In this document: piece after piece, positions 19,025-28,478 of the stretch
Layout: each line of letters starts with the position of its first letter
Numbering within the stretch: position 1 is the first letter of the stretch
Assembly (NCBI GenBank): GCA_009746045.1
Contig: RPFO01001268.1
Location: 1 to 40,000, forward strand
Direction of reading: 5' to 3'
Origin: Mesostigma viride
Lineage: Eukaryota > Streptophyta > Mesostigmatophyceae > Mesostigmatales > Mesostigmataceae
DNA length: 40,000 nt
The notes under the pieces: generated by a model
The model's input: the letters and a program-made list of their open reading frames with translations, nothing else
Told to the model about the DNA's origin: nothing
The model's database searches: none
Made by a program: the position numbers and the translations under genes

Positions 19025-19734
19025 CTAGTAGTCAAGGCCCCTGAAGTCGCAGTACGTGTATACGAACTCACGATCCTCCATATCCAGCTCCGGACCTGCA
19101 CCGGTATGAATTAAAACCGGCGTGCTCCCCGCCGCGTAAGTTGCGACGCGCCGACGCGCGACGAGGCGCAGAGGATGTGTAAAGATCGTCAATAATTCCC
19201 ACCCCGCGGGAATCCACTCTCGCACAGAGGCGAGAAATGCCACCAGGTTAATTAAAACCTGGCGCTCGCGACTGCGTACGCCGCGAGTGAGCAGCGATAA
19301 CAGCGCGAGATCCTGAAACAAATTTGTCGACACCGCCGGCGCGCCCCCCGTGCGTAGCGATGCCCAGTTTTGCAGGTTTCTCTGGTAACCGGTGAGTGAA
19401 GAGAGGACGTTGTCCAACTCCTCAATGGCAGTCGTGACTTCGGTCACCGACCGCAAACCTCCCCGCACCTGGACCGTAAATGTCGATAAAATGTTTCGAA
19501 TCTGGTCCAACAGGTTGCGGATTGCCGGCACCAGTGCTGGCAAATCGGGGTCCTCGGGGTTATCCCCGAGCAATGCGTGAGCTGCACGCTGCTGACGATG
19601 AAGCTCGTCGAGCGAGACCGTACTTCGTCGAGCAATTGCTGCCACGACGGCACCGTCGGTCTTGACGAAGAACCAGCCGGCGGAGCGGCTATTTCCTCAT
19701 CGTCCGGAATCCGAAATTCTTCCGAATTTGGCAT
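19025..19734 (-). pseudogene. El2 ORF1, copy with a 1-base deletion
   Basis: Same protein as 11197-11907. One T is missing at 19620/19621 (GACCGTACTTCG versus GACCGTTACTTCG), so the ATG at 19734 reads about 38 codons in frame before shifting. The rest of the frame is open. The ATG again lies 24 nt from the LTR edge. Confidence 0.8.
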
Positions 19735-19758
19735 CTTTTTGACAGAGCGTGTAATACG

Positions 19759-20375
19759 AGTTGTGAGGGTAAGAATGCCACGAATTCCGCCATGGTTCTT
19801 GCAGGAAGTTGCCTTTATTAACAATCAGGAAACACAGACGTAAGTCACGTCACTTCCAAGACTGCACGCAGCACAGACGACAGGGTCGCAGTGCCAAGAG
19901 AACGTGCACGCAAGAACTAGCGTCCCGGTGTGACCAAGTCACTCATATAGCTTACTAGGGACGCGTCCAAGTATTCAGCTGCACTGTCACAGCTGAACTG
20001 TCAATCAATTGATTACACAGACTCTGGCACGCCTTTGGCGCGCAGATCTATCAATTGTCCATACGGCTAGTCCTGTGGACCTATCCGTACACTAGTCAGC
20101 ATCAATTGTCTCATAGGTCCTGGCGCGCTACAGTGCGCCTACCTATCAATTGACCATCAAGTCCTGTACAAGTCCTGTCAACGTCCTGCGGACTATCAAA
20201 GTGACACTTGTACATCCTGTGTCCGTACGCGCCCACAGTGGCGCGCCGGGTACTGTCGGCACAGCCTAGGAAACGTCATAACTTTTACGTTCCTTAACCA
20301 AATGAGGCGTTCAAGGTGCCGTTGGAAAGAGCGTAACAATCTCTATCCATCTAACGTAAATCCTTTACGTTAACT
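19759..20375 (-). repeat. El2 LTR C (5' LTR of the full copy)
   Basis: 617 bp, identical in length to LTRs A and B. Its outer edge (AACT at 20372-20375) is followed immediately by ACATG, the El1 RNase H position equal to 7296-7300. Confidence 0.93.
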
Positions 20376-20639
20376 ACATGCAATGTCATCTCACACCTCT
20401 ATACTGACAGCTACTCTGTGATCAGTTTTCTAACCAAGAAATCTGTTTGTGCTGCTGTCCACACTGACCTGGATTGGGTGATCCTCAAACAGGAGGCAAC
20501 CTACTTTTCCAGCTGGACTCATGTGGATGATGAGGACAACCCAGCAGACGCTCTAACGAAGCTGCGGGATGCTGCTGGCCAACAGTACCAGCTCCTCTTT
20601 CAGAACATGAACCCCTATGATATCAGAGTCAGTGTTTGA
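20376..20639 (+). pseudogene. RNase H C-terminus of El1 remnant, frame intact
   Basis: Open from the El2 edge to the TGA at 20637-20639. It contains the third catalytic Asp (HLYTDSYS) and the family signature VDDEDNPADALTKLRDAAGQ. It lacks everything upstream, so it is a fragment. It is the better guide to the true protein end than the damaged copy at 7296-7556. Confidence 0.8.
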
Positions 20640-21013
20640 ATAAATGACTGGCCATAGCACAGTACACAACCACCACACCCCCTTACCACAGCGATAGCTG
20701 CTGGGAGCCATAAAATTCAACACATTCGTTGTGGGGTGTGAGTGCTGGCTAGGTCAGATTTGTATCCATTTGCAGCTTGAGGACACAAGCTTTGTATCCA
20801 TTTACTTAATGTGTGCTTCAGTAACTGGCCAAACCAGCCAGCTGTGTACACCTTATTTAATGTGCAATATAACACCTGGCCAGAACAGCCAGCTGTAACC
20901 AACTTGGCTCAACCAGCCATGTCTCTTTTGTACCCCTAATCAACTTAAAAACAATAACAATAATGTTGGGGGTGCAGACCTGCATTAAGAAATAAATAAT
21001 AAAACAATACTGG

Positions 21014-21486
21014 AGTTAGTCTCCATGCTTTGCTGTAGACTAAGTCTCAAAGGCATTGTGAATACAACGTATGAATAAGCCTTGTAAACCTACGTTGGTA
21101 TGTGAATATAAATACCACGTGGGCTATGCAGATAGGAATGCTAGTCGAGTCGCATACGTTTCCCTAGATAGGTACTTTGGGTACTGAGGTACGTGACAGA
21201 TGTCAGTACCCAGTATACGTAGTGTCCAGTCATTGGACGGTACTAGAGTATCCTAGATAGGGACCGTACTGCAGCGTGCATTGATCTGTGATCGCACGAT
21301 GCAGTGACTCGACTGCTGCCTGTCATCGTGTGGCCTCGGGCCAACGGTCTGCACCCAACGGTCACTGGCGGCGCAGCCGGTGAGAGGAACGTTGATAAAG
21401 GGTAAACCTATTTTCTAATGAACCAAGCAATTCATTGCTCACAGCCTTCAGTGTTCTCAAGCAATATATCCCACCGCATTCTAACT
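21014..21486 (+). repeat. El1 LTR of the duplicated copy
   Basis: 473 bp, AGTTAG...CTAACT, differing from 7931-8403 at about three positions (for example GTCCAGTC for GTCCTGTC). It is followed by the same ATTAT. Confidence 0.92.
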
Positions 21487-21491
21487 ATTAT

Positions 21492-22573
21492 ACCTTGGTC
21501 TCTTGAAACATTACCCACAATCGCCGTGACCAGTACGTGGCCTACCAAGATCTAGATATCAAGGAGACAACCATCGCAGGCCAGAAATCTATGACTAGCC
21601 GAGCCACCATACCTAGTCACGTGCACTGCTAACGCACGGTACACAACCATCCCTAGCCCTAGCTTAGCCCTTGCGGGGGCCGGCGGTCCTGCCAGCTTGT
21701 AGGTACCCCGCGAGCGGGGAAGGCCTTCGAAGGCGGAGGGCCTCCAGCTTGAGCTCACGTACATGCAATGAGGTACATGCGCATCCGTGGCCGGGCAAGG
21801 ATTTCGTTCGCAAACGCGGCTGTGCAAGCTCAGTCTCGCACCCCGGAGTTCTCACCTTCCACCAGGACCTTCCACCAAGTTCTTGACACATTTGACGTTA
21901 AGGCGCTGATGGAGCGCTTGTCGAGCTCGGCCTCCTCGCGGAGCCGGTACATTTGTGACGGTATGTCGAGAGTCTGCTGCATGACTCTTGAGCTGTGCGG
22001 CGATGGCGAAGGTGGTGCATGGTGGTGGTGCATGGTTCAGCAGCATGGCGGCCCACGTCTCACTATACTTTTCGTCCGAGGGTGGTAAAAAGGATCCGAG
22101 GCGTAAATTACCACGCGGTAATCTTACCACGCACGATCCCACGCCTGAGATCCAAGGCGGTAATAATTACAACGTCGAGTGGATAGGTAGTAAATTTACT
22201 AGCCGTAAGTAAAAGTAACGTTACCACGACGTATCTTTCGTAGTACTGTACCGACACGGGAGATTACCGCGACGGATCTTAGTTGAGAAGTTACCACCGG
22301 TAAATTAGGTGCCAGTGATCCGATGCTGTAAGATTACGTTTTAGTAAGTTACTAAGGGGGTCTTTGCCTGTCCACGGCCAGATGGATAATTATATATTGT
22401 AATGGTGAAGTGGGAGAACGTGCGTGTCTATTAGCAAATGCAGCGAAATATAAAAATGTAGTTATCAGCCTTTGTCGCCTGTTCAGCAGTTGTCGTTGTC
22501 GGCCGTTGCCAGTAAGCGGCTATAGATTATGTGTGCTGGGGCCGGTGAAAAGACGCTAGCAAAGTTCGTCTGA
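21492..22573. other. Duplicate of El1 right flank, non-coding
   Basis: Counterpart of 8409-9489, including the TTACC/GGTAA cluster at 22084-22303. No coding sequence is recognised. Confidence 0.45.
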
Positions 22574-23693
22574 ATGGCGTCCAATAGAGGGGATTTCATT
22601 CTTATAGTGGATTGTTCGACGAGGAGAAGGCGAGGTTGCTGGCGGAGAATGCGAAAGAGCAGAGGGAAGCAGCGGAAGCCGTGCGTGGAAGATGAGGTAA
22701 CGGGATGGAGTGTGGGCCCTGGCTTCTGGTTATGAAATCATGGCGGTTGCAGGCCAGCCGTGCTCGCTGGTAATGGGTGCGTGGTGTTGAAATCCAAGTT
22801 CTGCGCGTATTCTGTTTTTTGGTAAATGATTGAAGGGATGTCGCCTTGTTTTATTTTTGTGCATCTGCGTCCCGTCGTGACTGCCTCGTCATGGACGCCC
22901 AGGGGTAGAAATTCGAACGAGGGAATGATTTTTCAAACGCCTGGATATGTTATGATAGTACGAATAAATGGTAACGGGTAGAGGCGGCCAAAATTTTGTT
23001 GGAAGTGTGCCAACGCCGCACATACGACTTGAACAACCCTAGGTATCTTAGGAAAAGGAAACACGGATACGTCGGAGTGGAGGAAGAGGAAGACGATGAC
23101 GATGGTGAAGACGGAGAGGTTTACAATGGAGGCCTTGAGAATGGGGAGACATTGAAGCAGGAGAGCAGGGTAGCGGTGAGTGGCCCGTCATGAATTACAT
23201 TGTGGTTGCAGTTGTTAGCGAGGCGTGTTGATTGCTTCTTGCCGCGGGTAATCGCTAGCGTGCATAACCTTCTTTTTACAACAGGTGTTCTGGTGCATTG
23301 ACTGCCGCAAAGCAATTAATGGGACTGATTATGTGCCTATCATGCCGTTTGGGAATCATATACATTGCCAACATTTCGTGTTTAGAAGGCGCGCCTTCAG
23401 AAGCATATTCAGCATGCCGCACGAGCCAGGTGCTGAAGGCGTGCTTGGAGAGGAAGGGGTATAAAGTGCGCATGACCGCATCGAAGAAGAAGAAGCAGCA
23501 GGAACGATCGGGCAAGACCATGATAACCGAGCCAGGATTGGCTTTCGTGCATGCAGTACATGGTGCGGCGCAGGCAGTGAATGCTGCATCGATTGCAGCG
23601 GTGCAGCCTGTGGCCATGGCGGTGCAGGGCGCGGGTCCTGAAGTGTGGGCGTTGGCGAAGCAGATTCACGATGCTGTCATGGCCACGTTGTGA
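22574..23693 (+). CDS. Candidate multi-exon gene of unknown function, copy 2
   Basis: Same exon candidates as 9490-10609: 22574-22696, about 22975-23175 and 23285-23464, with the alternative Lys/Ala-rich frame at 23298-23693. Here the sequence is not cut off, so further 3' exons may lie downstream; 24479-24607 and 24892-24996 are possible. A frame through 23871-24004 (EICRQLQEDIVRYACRVY) also reads plausibly across the point where copy 1 is truncated. The function is unknown; the C-x2-C and H-x-H-C-x-H pattern in exon 3 suggests metal binding. Confidence 0.35.
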
Positions 23694-23766
23694 AGCCAAG
23701 GAATGGGTGTTGGTTGCAGTCAGGTGCCTCGCCCGGAGGAAGCTTTTCTGCTGTAAGCAGAGGTGC

Positions 23767-23859
23767 GGCATCAAGCATTTGCAATCGCCATGAGAGCAGT
23801 GGAGATGTCAGCGGCATGAAGCATTTGCAATCGCCATGAGAGCAGTGGAGATGTCTGCG
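23767..23859 (+). repeat. 46-bp tandem duplication, copy 2
   Basis: Same two-unit repeat as at 10683-10775. Confidence 0.75.
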
Positions 23860-23898
23860 GCATTGGGAGATCTGCAGACAATTGCAGGAGGACATTGT

Positions 23899-24478
23899 GC
23901 GGTACGCTTGTAGGGTGTATGCTGTGTTGTTCCGCTCGCTAATGGACATGTGCCCCTGTAACCTCTTCCAGGCTACTATCTCCTATACACCTCTTCAGGC
24001 TTGAAAAGTAAATTGCTGTACGGTTCACAATTGGCATGGCTTGACATGCACGCGTCCTTGACTGTGGTCTGCATGGGTTTGGGGTTTAGCGGTTTACATC
24101 AGACTCAGCTGTGTATCTGCTTAATCAGCCGACGTGTCACATGGGGACAGCAACGGCGCTGGGATGCAGCCCGGTGTGAATGCGAGTAAAGTACGCGCTG
24201 TCATGCATGACGGATGGGGCGTGGAAGCCACGACCCACGTTTTTGTGTGTGCACGGGGGGCTAGGGTGCCAGTCCTTGTGTTGCTGCCATCCATATGGGC
24301 ATGGATATGCGGGAAGCTTTCCCCGTACCCATACTTAATGATGCATGGACTGGTTGTGACAGCCAAGGGTTTAGCTGTCGTGGGTTTGCTGACTGATCAT
24401 GGCAGGCTGCTAGGCTGGTGCTAGAACAGCCATAGCGCGGTTACTGCTATGTCTTGCCCGTGCTAACTGATGCTGCAG
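23899..24478. other. Unique sequence, no firm gene
   Basis: A 96-codon plus-strand frame (24134-24424) has no motif or splice support. Possibly intronic to the candidate gene on its left. Confidence 0.4.
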
Positions 24479-24607
24479 CCATGCGTGGAGCGCGAATCGT
24501 CCCGTGAGGAGAAGGAGGAGGCGGGGCCGGTGCACCCACGGGCAGGGCCGGAGAAGAAGGAGGCGGAGCACCCAGTGTGGGAGAAGGAGAAGGCGGGGAA
24601 GCACTGA
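24479..24607 (+). CDS. Possible terminal exon, charged
   Basis: Follows the acceptor-like CTGATGCTGCAG and reads 42 codons to TGA: a Glu/Lys-rich segment with repeated EKKEAEHP / EKEKAGKH. It looks like protein-coding sequence, but no partner exon or family is identified. Confidence 0.25.
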   Translation, partial: PCVERESSREEKEEAGPVHPRAGPEKKEAEHPVWEKEKAGKH

Positions 24608-24891
24608 AGCTCCACCCCATGTCAGGCCTCTAGTATAGGTGCCAGTTAACTAAACCCATGCACGTGCAGGTTGTAGCTCAGAATGTATTAAAAATCATAT
24701 GCCCCTTTGCAGGTAGATATGTGTAACAGTGACTCCCAACGGATATATGTTCCTAATTTATTAAATTCTTACTGAATAATTGTTGTCTTTATGAACCCAT
24801 GAAGAGCAAAGCCCGGTGGGGAGTACATGTAACGCATTACCACGAGAAGGGGTCCCCACACCGCACTTCTTCGCTCTCTGTTCCTATGCAG

Positions 24892-24996
24892 AACAAGAAG
24901 AGGTGGATGACCAATGTCCCGGCTCACACGCCAGCCCCTGTGGGCAAGCCCCCTCCCCCAAAGCGGAAGGGGCGCTTTGGGGAGAAGTGTAGTTAG
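24892..24996 (+). CDS. Possible terminal exon, Pro/Lys-rich
   Basis: Follows a good acceptor (CTCTCTGTTCCTATGCAG) and reads 34 codons to TAG: KKRWMTNVPAHTPAPV, then GKPPPPKRKGRFGEKCS. It could end the gene beginning near 22574. Without cDNA the link is a guess. Confidence 0.3.
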   Translation, partial: NKKRWMTNVPAHTPAPVGKPPPPKRKGRFGEKCS

Positions 24997-25720
24997 GATT
25001 TTGTAGACTAGATAGGTTAGAGTTACCTTATTTCGATGTCGCGGCTTGACCCACCTCCACCCATTCAGCAAGGAATATGTGCTACATGATCTCCCAACGG
25101 AGGCATGTTATAATTTTATTTGATTGTTTAATGTAGTGTCTTGGGGCATGATGCAGATGAGATTTGTAACTTCCGTGTAATTATGTTTCTAAAGAGATTA
25201 GCATAGTACTATAAACATGCCCATGCGCATGACACGCAAGTACTTACGGACTTCCACCAGACCTGGCAATAAACAAGCATTTGATGGGATGGACCCAGCG
25301 ATACATAATGGCGTGCATGCATGAAAAATATACACTATGCATGGCCCAATGGGCATGCATTAAAGTAATTAGCAATGATAGCCGAGTACCTCCTATCTCA
25401 TCCCATGTGGCGTCAGTCACAGACGACCTGAAAATAATACAGTAGACATAACTGAAAGCTCTTGTCAAAAGATATTGGCACTGTCAATAGGTGGTAACAA
25501 CAAGACCACGACAGGCCAAGGGAAAGGCCGACATGAGAGCACTGAAGCTAAACCGGCAGGCCGGGCCACAATTAACCCTCCAGCCCGAAAGTGCCACTGC
25601 ATCATGTAAGACAAGCCTGAGATATGGACCAAGTCTCCCCCCACAAGAAATGTCCCACAGGTAACAACCACCAGCAACTCGATCACAGCTGACTGAAACG
25701 CATCCACAAAGACTGGTGTT
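24997..25720. other. AT-richer spacer, no gene seen
   Basis: Short frames only, many CATGCATG-like palindromic hexamers and no motif. It lies between the exon candidates and the 3' end of the minus-strand 424-codon ORF, so part may be 3' UTR. Confidence 0.4.
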
Positions 25721-26995
25721 CTAGATACGAGTAACCACTTTCACGCCCATGAGGGTCGGGACGGCACTCCGACTGATAGTGTAGAGCCACCGGCCACACT
25801 CGCCCAGAAAGCGTCCTGCCTGCCCATACGTGTTCTGGGTAGACCGCCCAAATCGATTGCCGTCGCGCATGCACGTTGTCCGTGCCTCCTCAACCAGGTG
25901 CGACCCTCTTCCACGCAGCAGCCGCAACGTGCAGGGCTCCTGCAACCGCTCTTTAAGGACGTTGGTAGCCGCTGGGTGCGTCAACAAGACGGCGCCGGCG
26001 AGAACCACGGGATCAAGTGTAGGCATGGACTCCAGCAAAGTTGCCCACCCTGCACGATCCCAATAGTCCCTAGTATGCCCCGCGGACTCCCACCCCTCTC
26101 CCCAAGCCTGGCAGCTGGTGAAGACCACAATGCTGTACAGACCCCACATGATCGGCGACTGCCATACGTGGTTCCACTCTGCCACGAGCTGCCTCTCCAT
26201 TTCCTCTGGGGGCAGCAGGTCGTGGCCGCGCCTTTCGTCTTCATGTTGCCGCCACTGGGCAACGTATTCCATGCTCCACTGACTGCCCAGGTCTGCGGGA
26301 ATGTCGCGAAGCGAGAACAAGTTCCCCAGGCAGGTGGGAGGCTGCCGGCGCAGACGCGACTTCACATCCGACATGAGCTTGCGAAATGTGGTGCCGTATG
26401 CCTCCAGGGTGGATGCAGACAGCTCCAACGTGATGCTGTTATTCCTGATGGGATTAGCCCGGGTGGGATCGAATAAGGTGCCAGTGATGAGCATGCGCGT
26501 AGGTGCTGCGATGTCGTCAATAGGGCCGTACTCTTCCTCCAAATGCTCCGCCTCCCTCCAATGAATACCGGTCTTGATCTGCCACTTGTGCTGCTGCACT
26601 ATCAAACGCACTTCTTTGCTCATTACGCTGACCCTCGCGCGTTCCAGGGGGCCGAGTAGGTCAACAATGCACCCGAGGATTCCGGGCTCCATATCTTGGC
26701 CGAACCATGCCGGCTCATCAGGCCTGTGCTGGTCAGCAACCCTCATGCGGTGTAATCGTACGGCAATGCTCTTCTGCGATAAGGACAGATTCTCGGTTAC
26801 CGTTGCCAAATCGCAATGGGTCCGCAAAAATTCTTCGACTACCGCCGGCAACGACTCCGTCGAATACAGTGTCCCTCCCGACCGGAATGACTCCTCCGAG
26901 TCGGAGGGATAGGATCCCGTATCCGCCGAGCTCATGGGGGACCGCTCCCCTGGATCATTCGACATGTCCGCTAATGCAAAGGCTGCCGCCTGCAC
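25721..26995 (-). CDS. Orphan protein, 424 codons
   Basis: The longest non-repetitive, non-transposon ORF in the window. I do not recognise a family. The N-terminus is Ser/Asp/Pro-rich and probably disordered (MSNDPGERSPMSS; Met 11 is as good a start as Met 1). Residues 48-88 read like a helix-turn-helix (VVEEFLRTHCDLATVT then LSQKSIAVRLHRMR). The middle is Trp-rich (W98, W138, W146, W240, W248, W274, W278, W284, W298, W302). The C-terminus, RSTQNTYGQAGRFLGECGRW at about 384-403, faintly resembles the core-binding helix of tyrosine recombinases, but no catalytic R...H-x-x-R...Y domain follows. The upstream region contains the 107-bp array, so the array may be its promoter-proximal DNA. Confidence 0.55.
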   Translation of the reverse strand: MQAAAFALADMSNDPGERSPMSSADTGSYPSDSEESFRSGGTLYSTESLPAVVEEFLRTHCDLATVTENLSLSQKSIAVRLHRMRVADQHRPDEPAWFGQDMEPGILGCIVDLLGPLERARVSVMSKEVRLIVQQHKWQIKTGIHWREAEHLEEEYGPIDDIAAPTRMLITGTLFDPTRANPIRNNSITLELSASTLEAYGTTFRKLMSDVKSRLRRQPPTCLGNLFSLRDIPADLGSQWSMEYVAQWRQHEDERRGHDLLPPEEMERQLVAEWNHVWQSPIMWGLYSIVVFTSCQAWGEGWESAGHTRDYWDRAGWATLLESMPTLDPVVLAGAVLLTHPAATNVLKERLQEPCTLRLLRGRGSHLVEEARTTCMRDGNRFGRSTQNTYGQAGRFLGECGRWLYTISRSAVPTLMGVKVVTRI

Positions 26996-27251
26996 CTGAG
27001 ATGTCTGCGCGAGTGTTCACGCCGCGATACAGTTAGTTAGTCACTATGCGCGGAAAAATCGACTCGTAAAAGTTATGTCGTCGTTCGACTTGAGAACCGG
27101 GTGGTGAGATTTGTGGGAAGGTTGTTGTAGTTGTTGTTGTATGTCCACGCCGCACATGGGCAGCAGAGATTTGTGTGGGAAGGAGGGTGCATGGTGATAT
27201 TCTGCCACACCTAATGTGGGATGATGCACGCGGTGAAGTGCAATAGCGGGT

Positions 27252-27843
27252 CGACAGCGGGTCGCTGCGTACCTGCCGTGGGAAGGAGGGGGGTGATACA
27301 CAAATACCGTACAAGTGATACACAAATACCGTACAAGTGATACACAATTGCAGCCAGGACAACATCGGGTCGCTGCGTACCTGCCGTGGGAAGGAGGGGG
27401 GTGATACACAAATACCGTACAAGTGATACACAAATACCGTACAAGTGATACACAATTGCAGCCAGGACAACAGCGGGTCGCTGCGTACCTGCCGTGGGAA
27501 GGAGGGGGTGATACACAAATACCGTACAAGTGATACACAAATACCGTACAAGTGATACACAATTGCAGCCAGGACAACAGCGGGTCGCTGCGTACCTGCC
27601 GTGGGAAGGAGGGGGTGATACACAAATACCGTACAAGTGATACACAAATACCGTACAAGTGATACACAATTGCAGCCAGGACAACAGCGGGTCGCTGCGT
27701 ACCTGCCGTGGGAAGGAGGGGGTGATACACAAATACCGTACAAGTGATACACAAATACCGTACAAGTGATACACAATTGCAGCCAGGACAACAGCGGGTC
27801 GCTGCGTACCTGCCGCGGGAAGGAGGGGGGTGGTACACAAATA
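27252..27843 (+). repeat. ~107-bp tandem array (left)
   Basis: Five full units (starting near 27293, 27401, 27509, 27615 and 27722) plus partial ends. Each unit holds two direct 22-bp subrepeats starting GTGATACACAAATACC, a third truncated subrepeat, then CAGCCAGGACAACAGCGGG and GTACCTGCCGTGGGAAGGAG. Period changes of 1-2 bp come from the G-run. All long frames here simply follow the repeat. The same unit appears inverted at 39513-40000. Confidence 0.93.
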
Positions 27844-27849
27844 TCCGAC

Positions 27850-28335
27850 CTATATATTAGCAATAGCCGCCGCCTATCAAACAGGTCCTATTCATCACGA
27901 GCGTCAACGCCCCGTCATCGCCCCGTCATCGCCCGGCCGAGGGCCTTAACCTGTTAACTCTTTATTCGGAGTGATAGTCAACGACCTATATACTACGGAC
28001 TACCAATAGCTACCGCATATAAAACATGGGCTTTTCATCACGCCCGTCGAGGGCGATGCGTCCGGTGACGCTCGTCACCGTCATTGCCCTCGACGGGCCA
28101 ACATCTAAACTCTTCTCTTAATCAACAAAGTATATTACCAATAGCCGCTGCCTATCAAACAGGTTCTATTCATCACGCGCGTGAACGCCCCGTCATCGCC
28201 CCGCGTCATCGCCCCGTCAGCGCCCCGTCATCGCCCTGCCGAGGGCCAACCTCTTAACTCTTTATTCGGAGTAATAAAAAACGGCCTATATTGTGAATAG
28301 CTGCCGCCTATCAACCAGGTACTTTTCATCACGCC
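27850..28335. repeat. Diverged higher-order repeats upstream of the kinase gene
   Basis: A block containing CAATAGCCGC(C/T)GCCTATCAAACAGG, then CATCACG and repeated GCCCCGTCATC, then CTTTATTCGGAGT occurs near 27861 and again near 28139. Shorter relatives lie near 28004 and 28296. This gives about 280-bp spacing of complex repeats between the array and the kinase ORF. Confidence 0.7.
28042..28098. repeat. Imperfect palindrome
   Basis: Outer arms GCCCGTCGAGGGC / GCCCTCGACGGGC match perfectly. Inner arms GGTGACG / CGTCACC flank a 2-nt centre. It is closely related to the perfect palindrome at 28342-28377. Confidence 0.8.
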
Positions 28336-28341
28336 CGTCGA

Positions 28342-28377
28342 GGGCGATGACGGTGACGGCCGTCACCGTCATCGCCC
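28342..28377. repeat. 36-bp perfect palindrome
   Basis: GGGCGATGACGGTGACGG followed exactly by its reverse complement, with no loop. It contains TGACG and CGTCA half-sites typical of bZIP factors. It lies about 100 bp before the kinase ATG, so it could be an operator-like site. Confidence 0.85.
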
Positions 28378-28478
28378 AGCCGGCATTGCCATACAAGAAG
28401 AAGCTCTCGATCCTAGGTATAGACTACCTCGTGTATCATCGTAATTGACAGCATCGAGATCATTCATACCTACCTACA

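Larger units (their letters stand above)
12549..20375 (-). mobile_element. El2: full-length Copia-type LTR retrotransposon, minus strand
   Basis: Read on the minus strand: LTR C (20375-19759), 24-nt leader, ORF1, Gag, a UGA, one long Pol, 3' UTR with purine tract, LTR B (13165-12549). The three LTR copies are essentially identical, so the element is very recent. Pol is intact over 1161 codons after its first Met; only ORF1 and Gag carry single frameshifts. The right end lies within El1-derived RNase H sequence (20376 onward equals 7296 onward). The left end abuts LTR A, so no target duplication can be seen. Confidence 0.93.
20376..21486 (+). mobile_element. El1 3' remnant right of El2
   Basis: 3' end of an El1 copy (RNase H tail, 3' UTR and LTR) corresponding to 7296-8403, with the same flank after it. 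It marks the site where El2 inserted into El1. Its 5' partner is not present to the left of El2 in this window. Confidence 0.9.
20376..23898. repeat. Segmental duplication, copy 2
   Basis: Counterpart of 7296-10814, continuing past 23898 into unique sequence, so this copy is the one in its original right-hand context. Confidence 0.93.

Noticed and set aside
24134-24424. 96-codon plus-strand ORF with hydrophobic C-terminus
   Set aside because: No family resemblance, no convincing start context and an opposite-strand frame of similar length. Left as spacer.
27033-27863. Minus-strand frames of 209-276 codons and a CRISPR-like look
   Set aside because: The frames only follow the ~107-bp repeat. 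Units are directly adjacent with no variable spacers, so this is a satellite-type array and not CRISPR.
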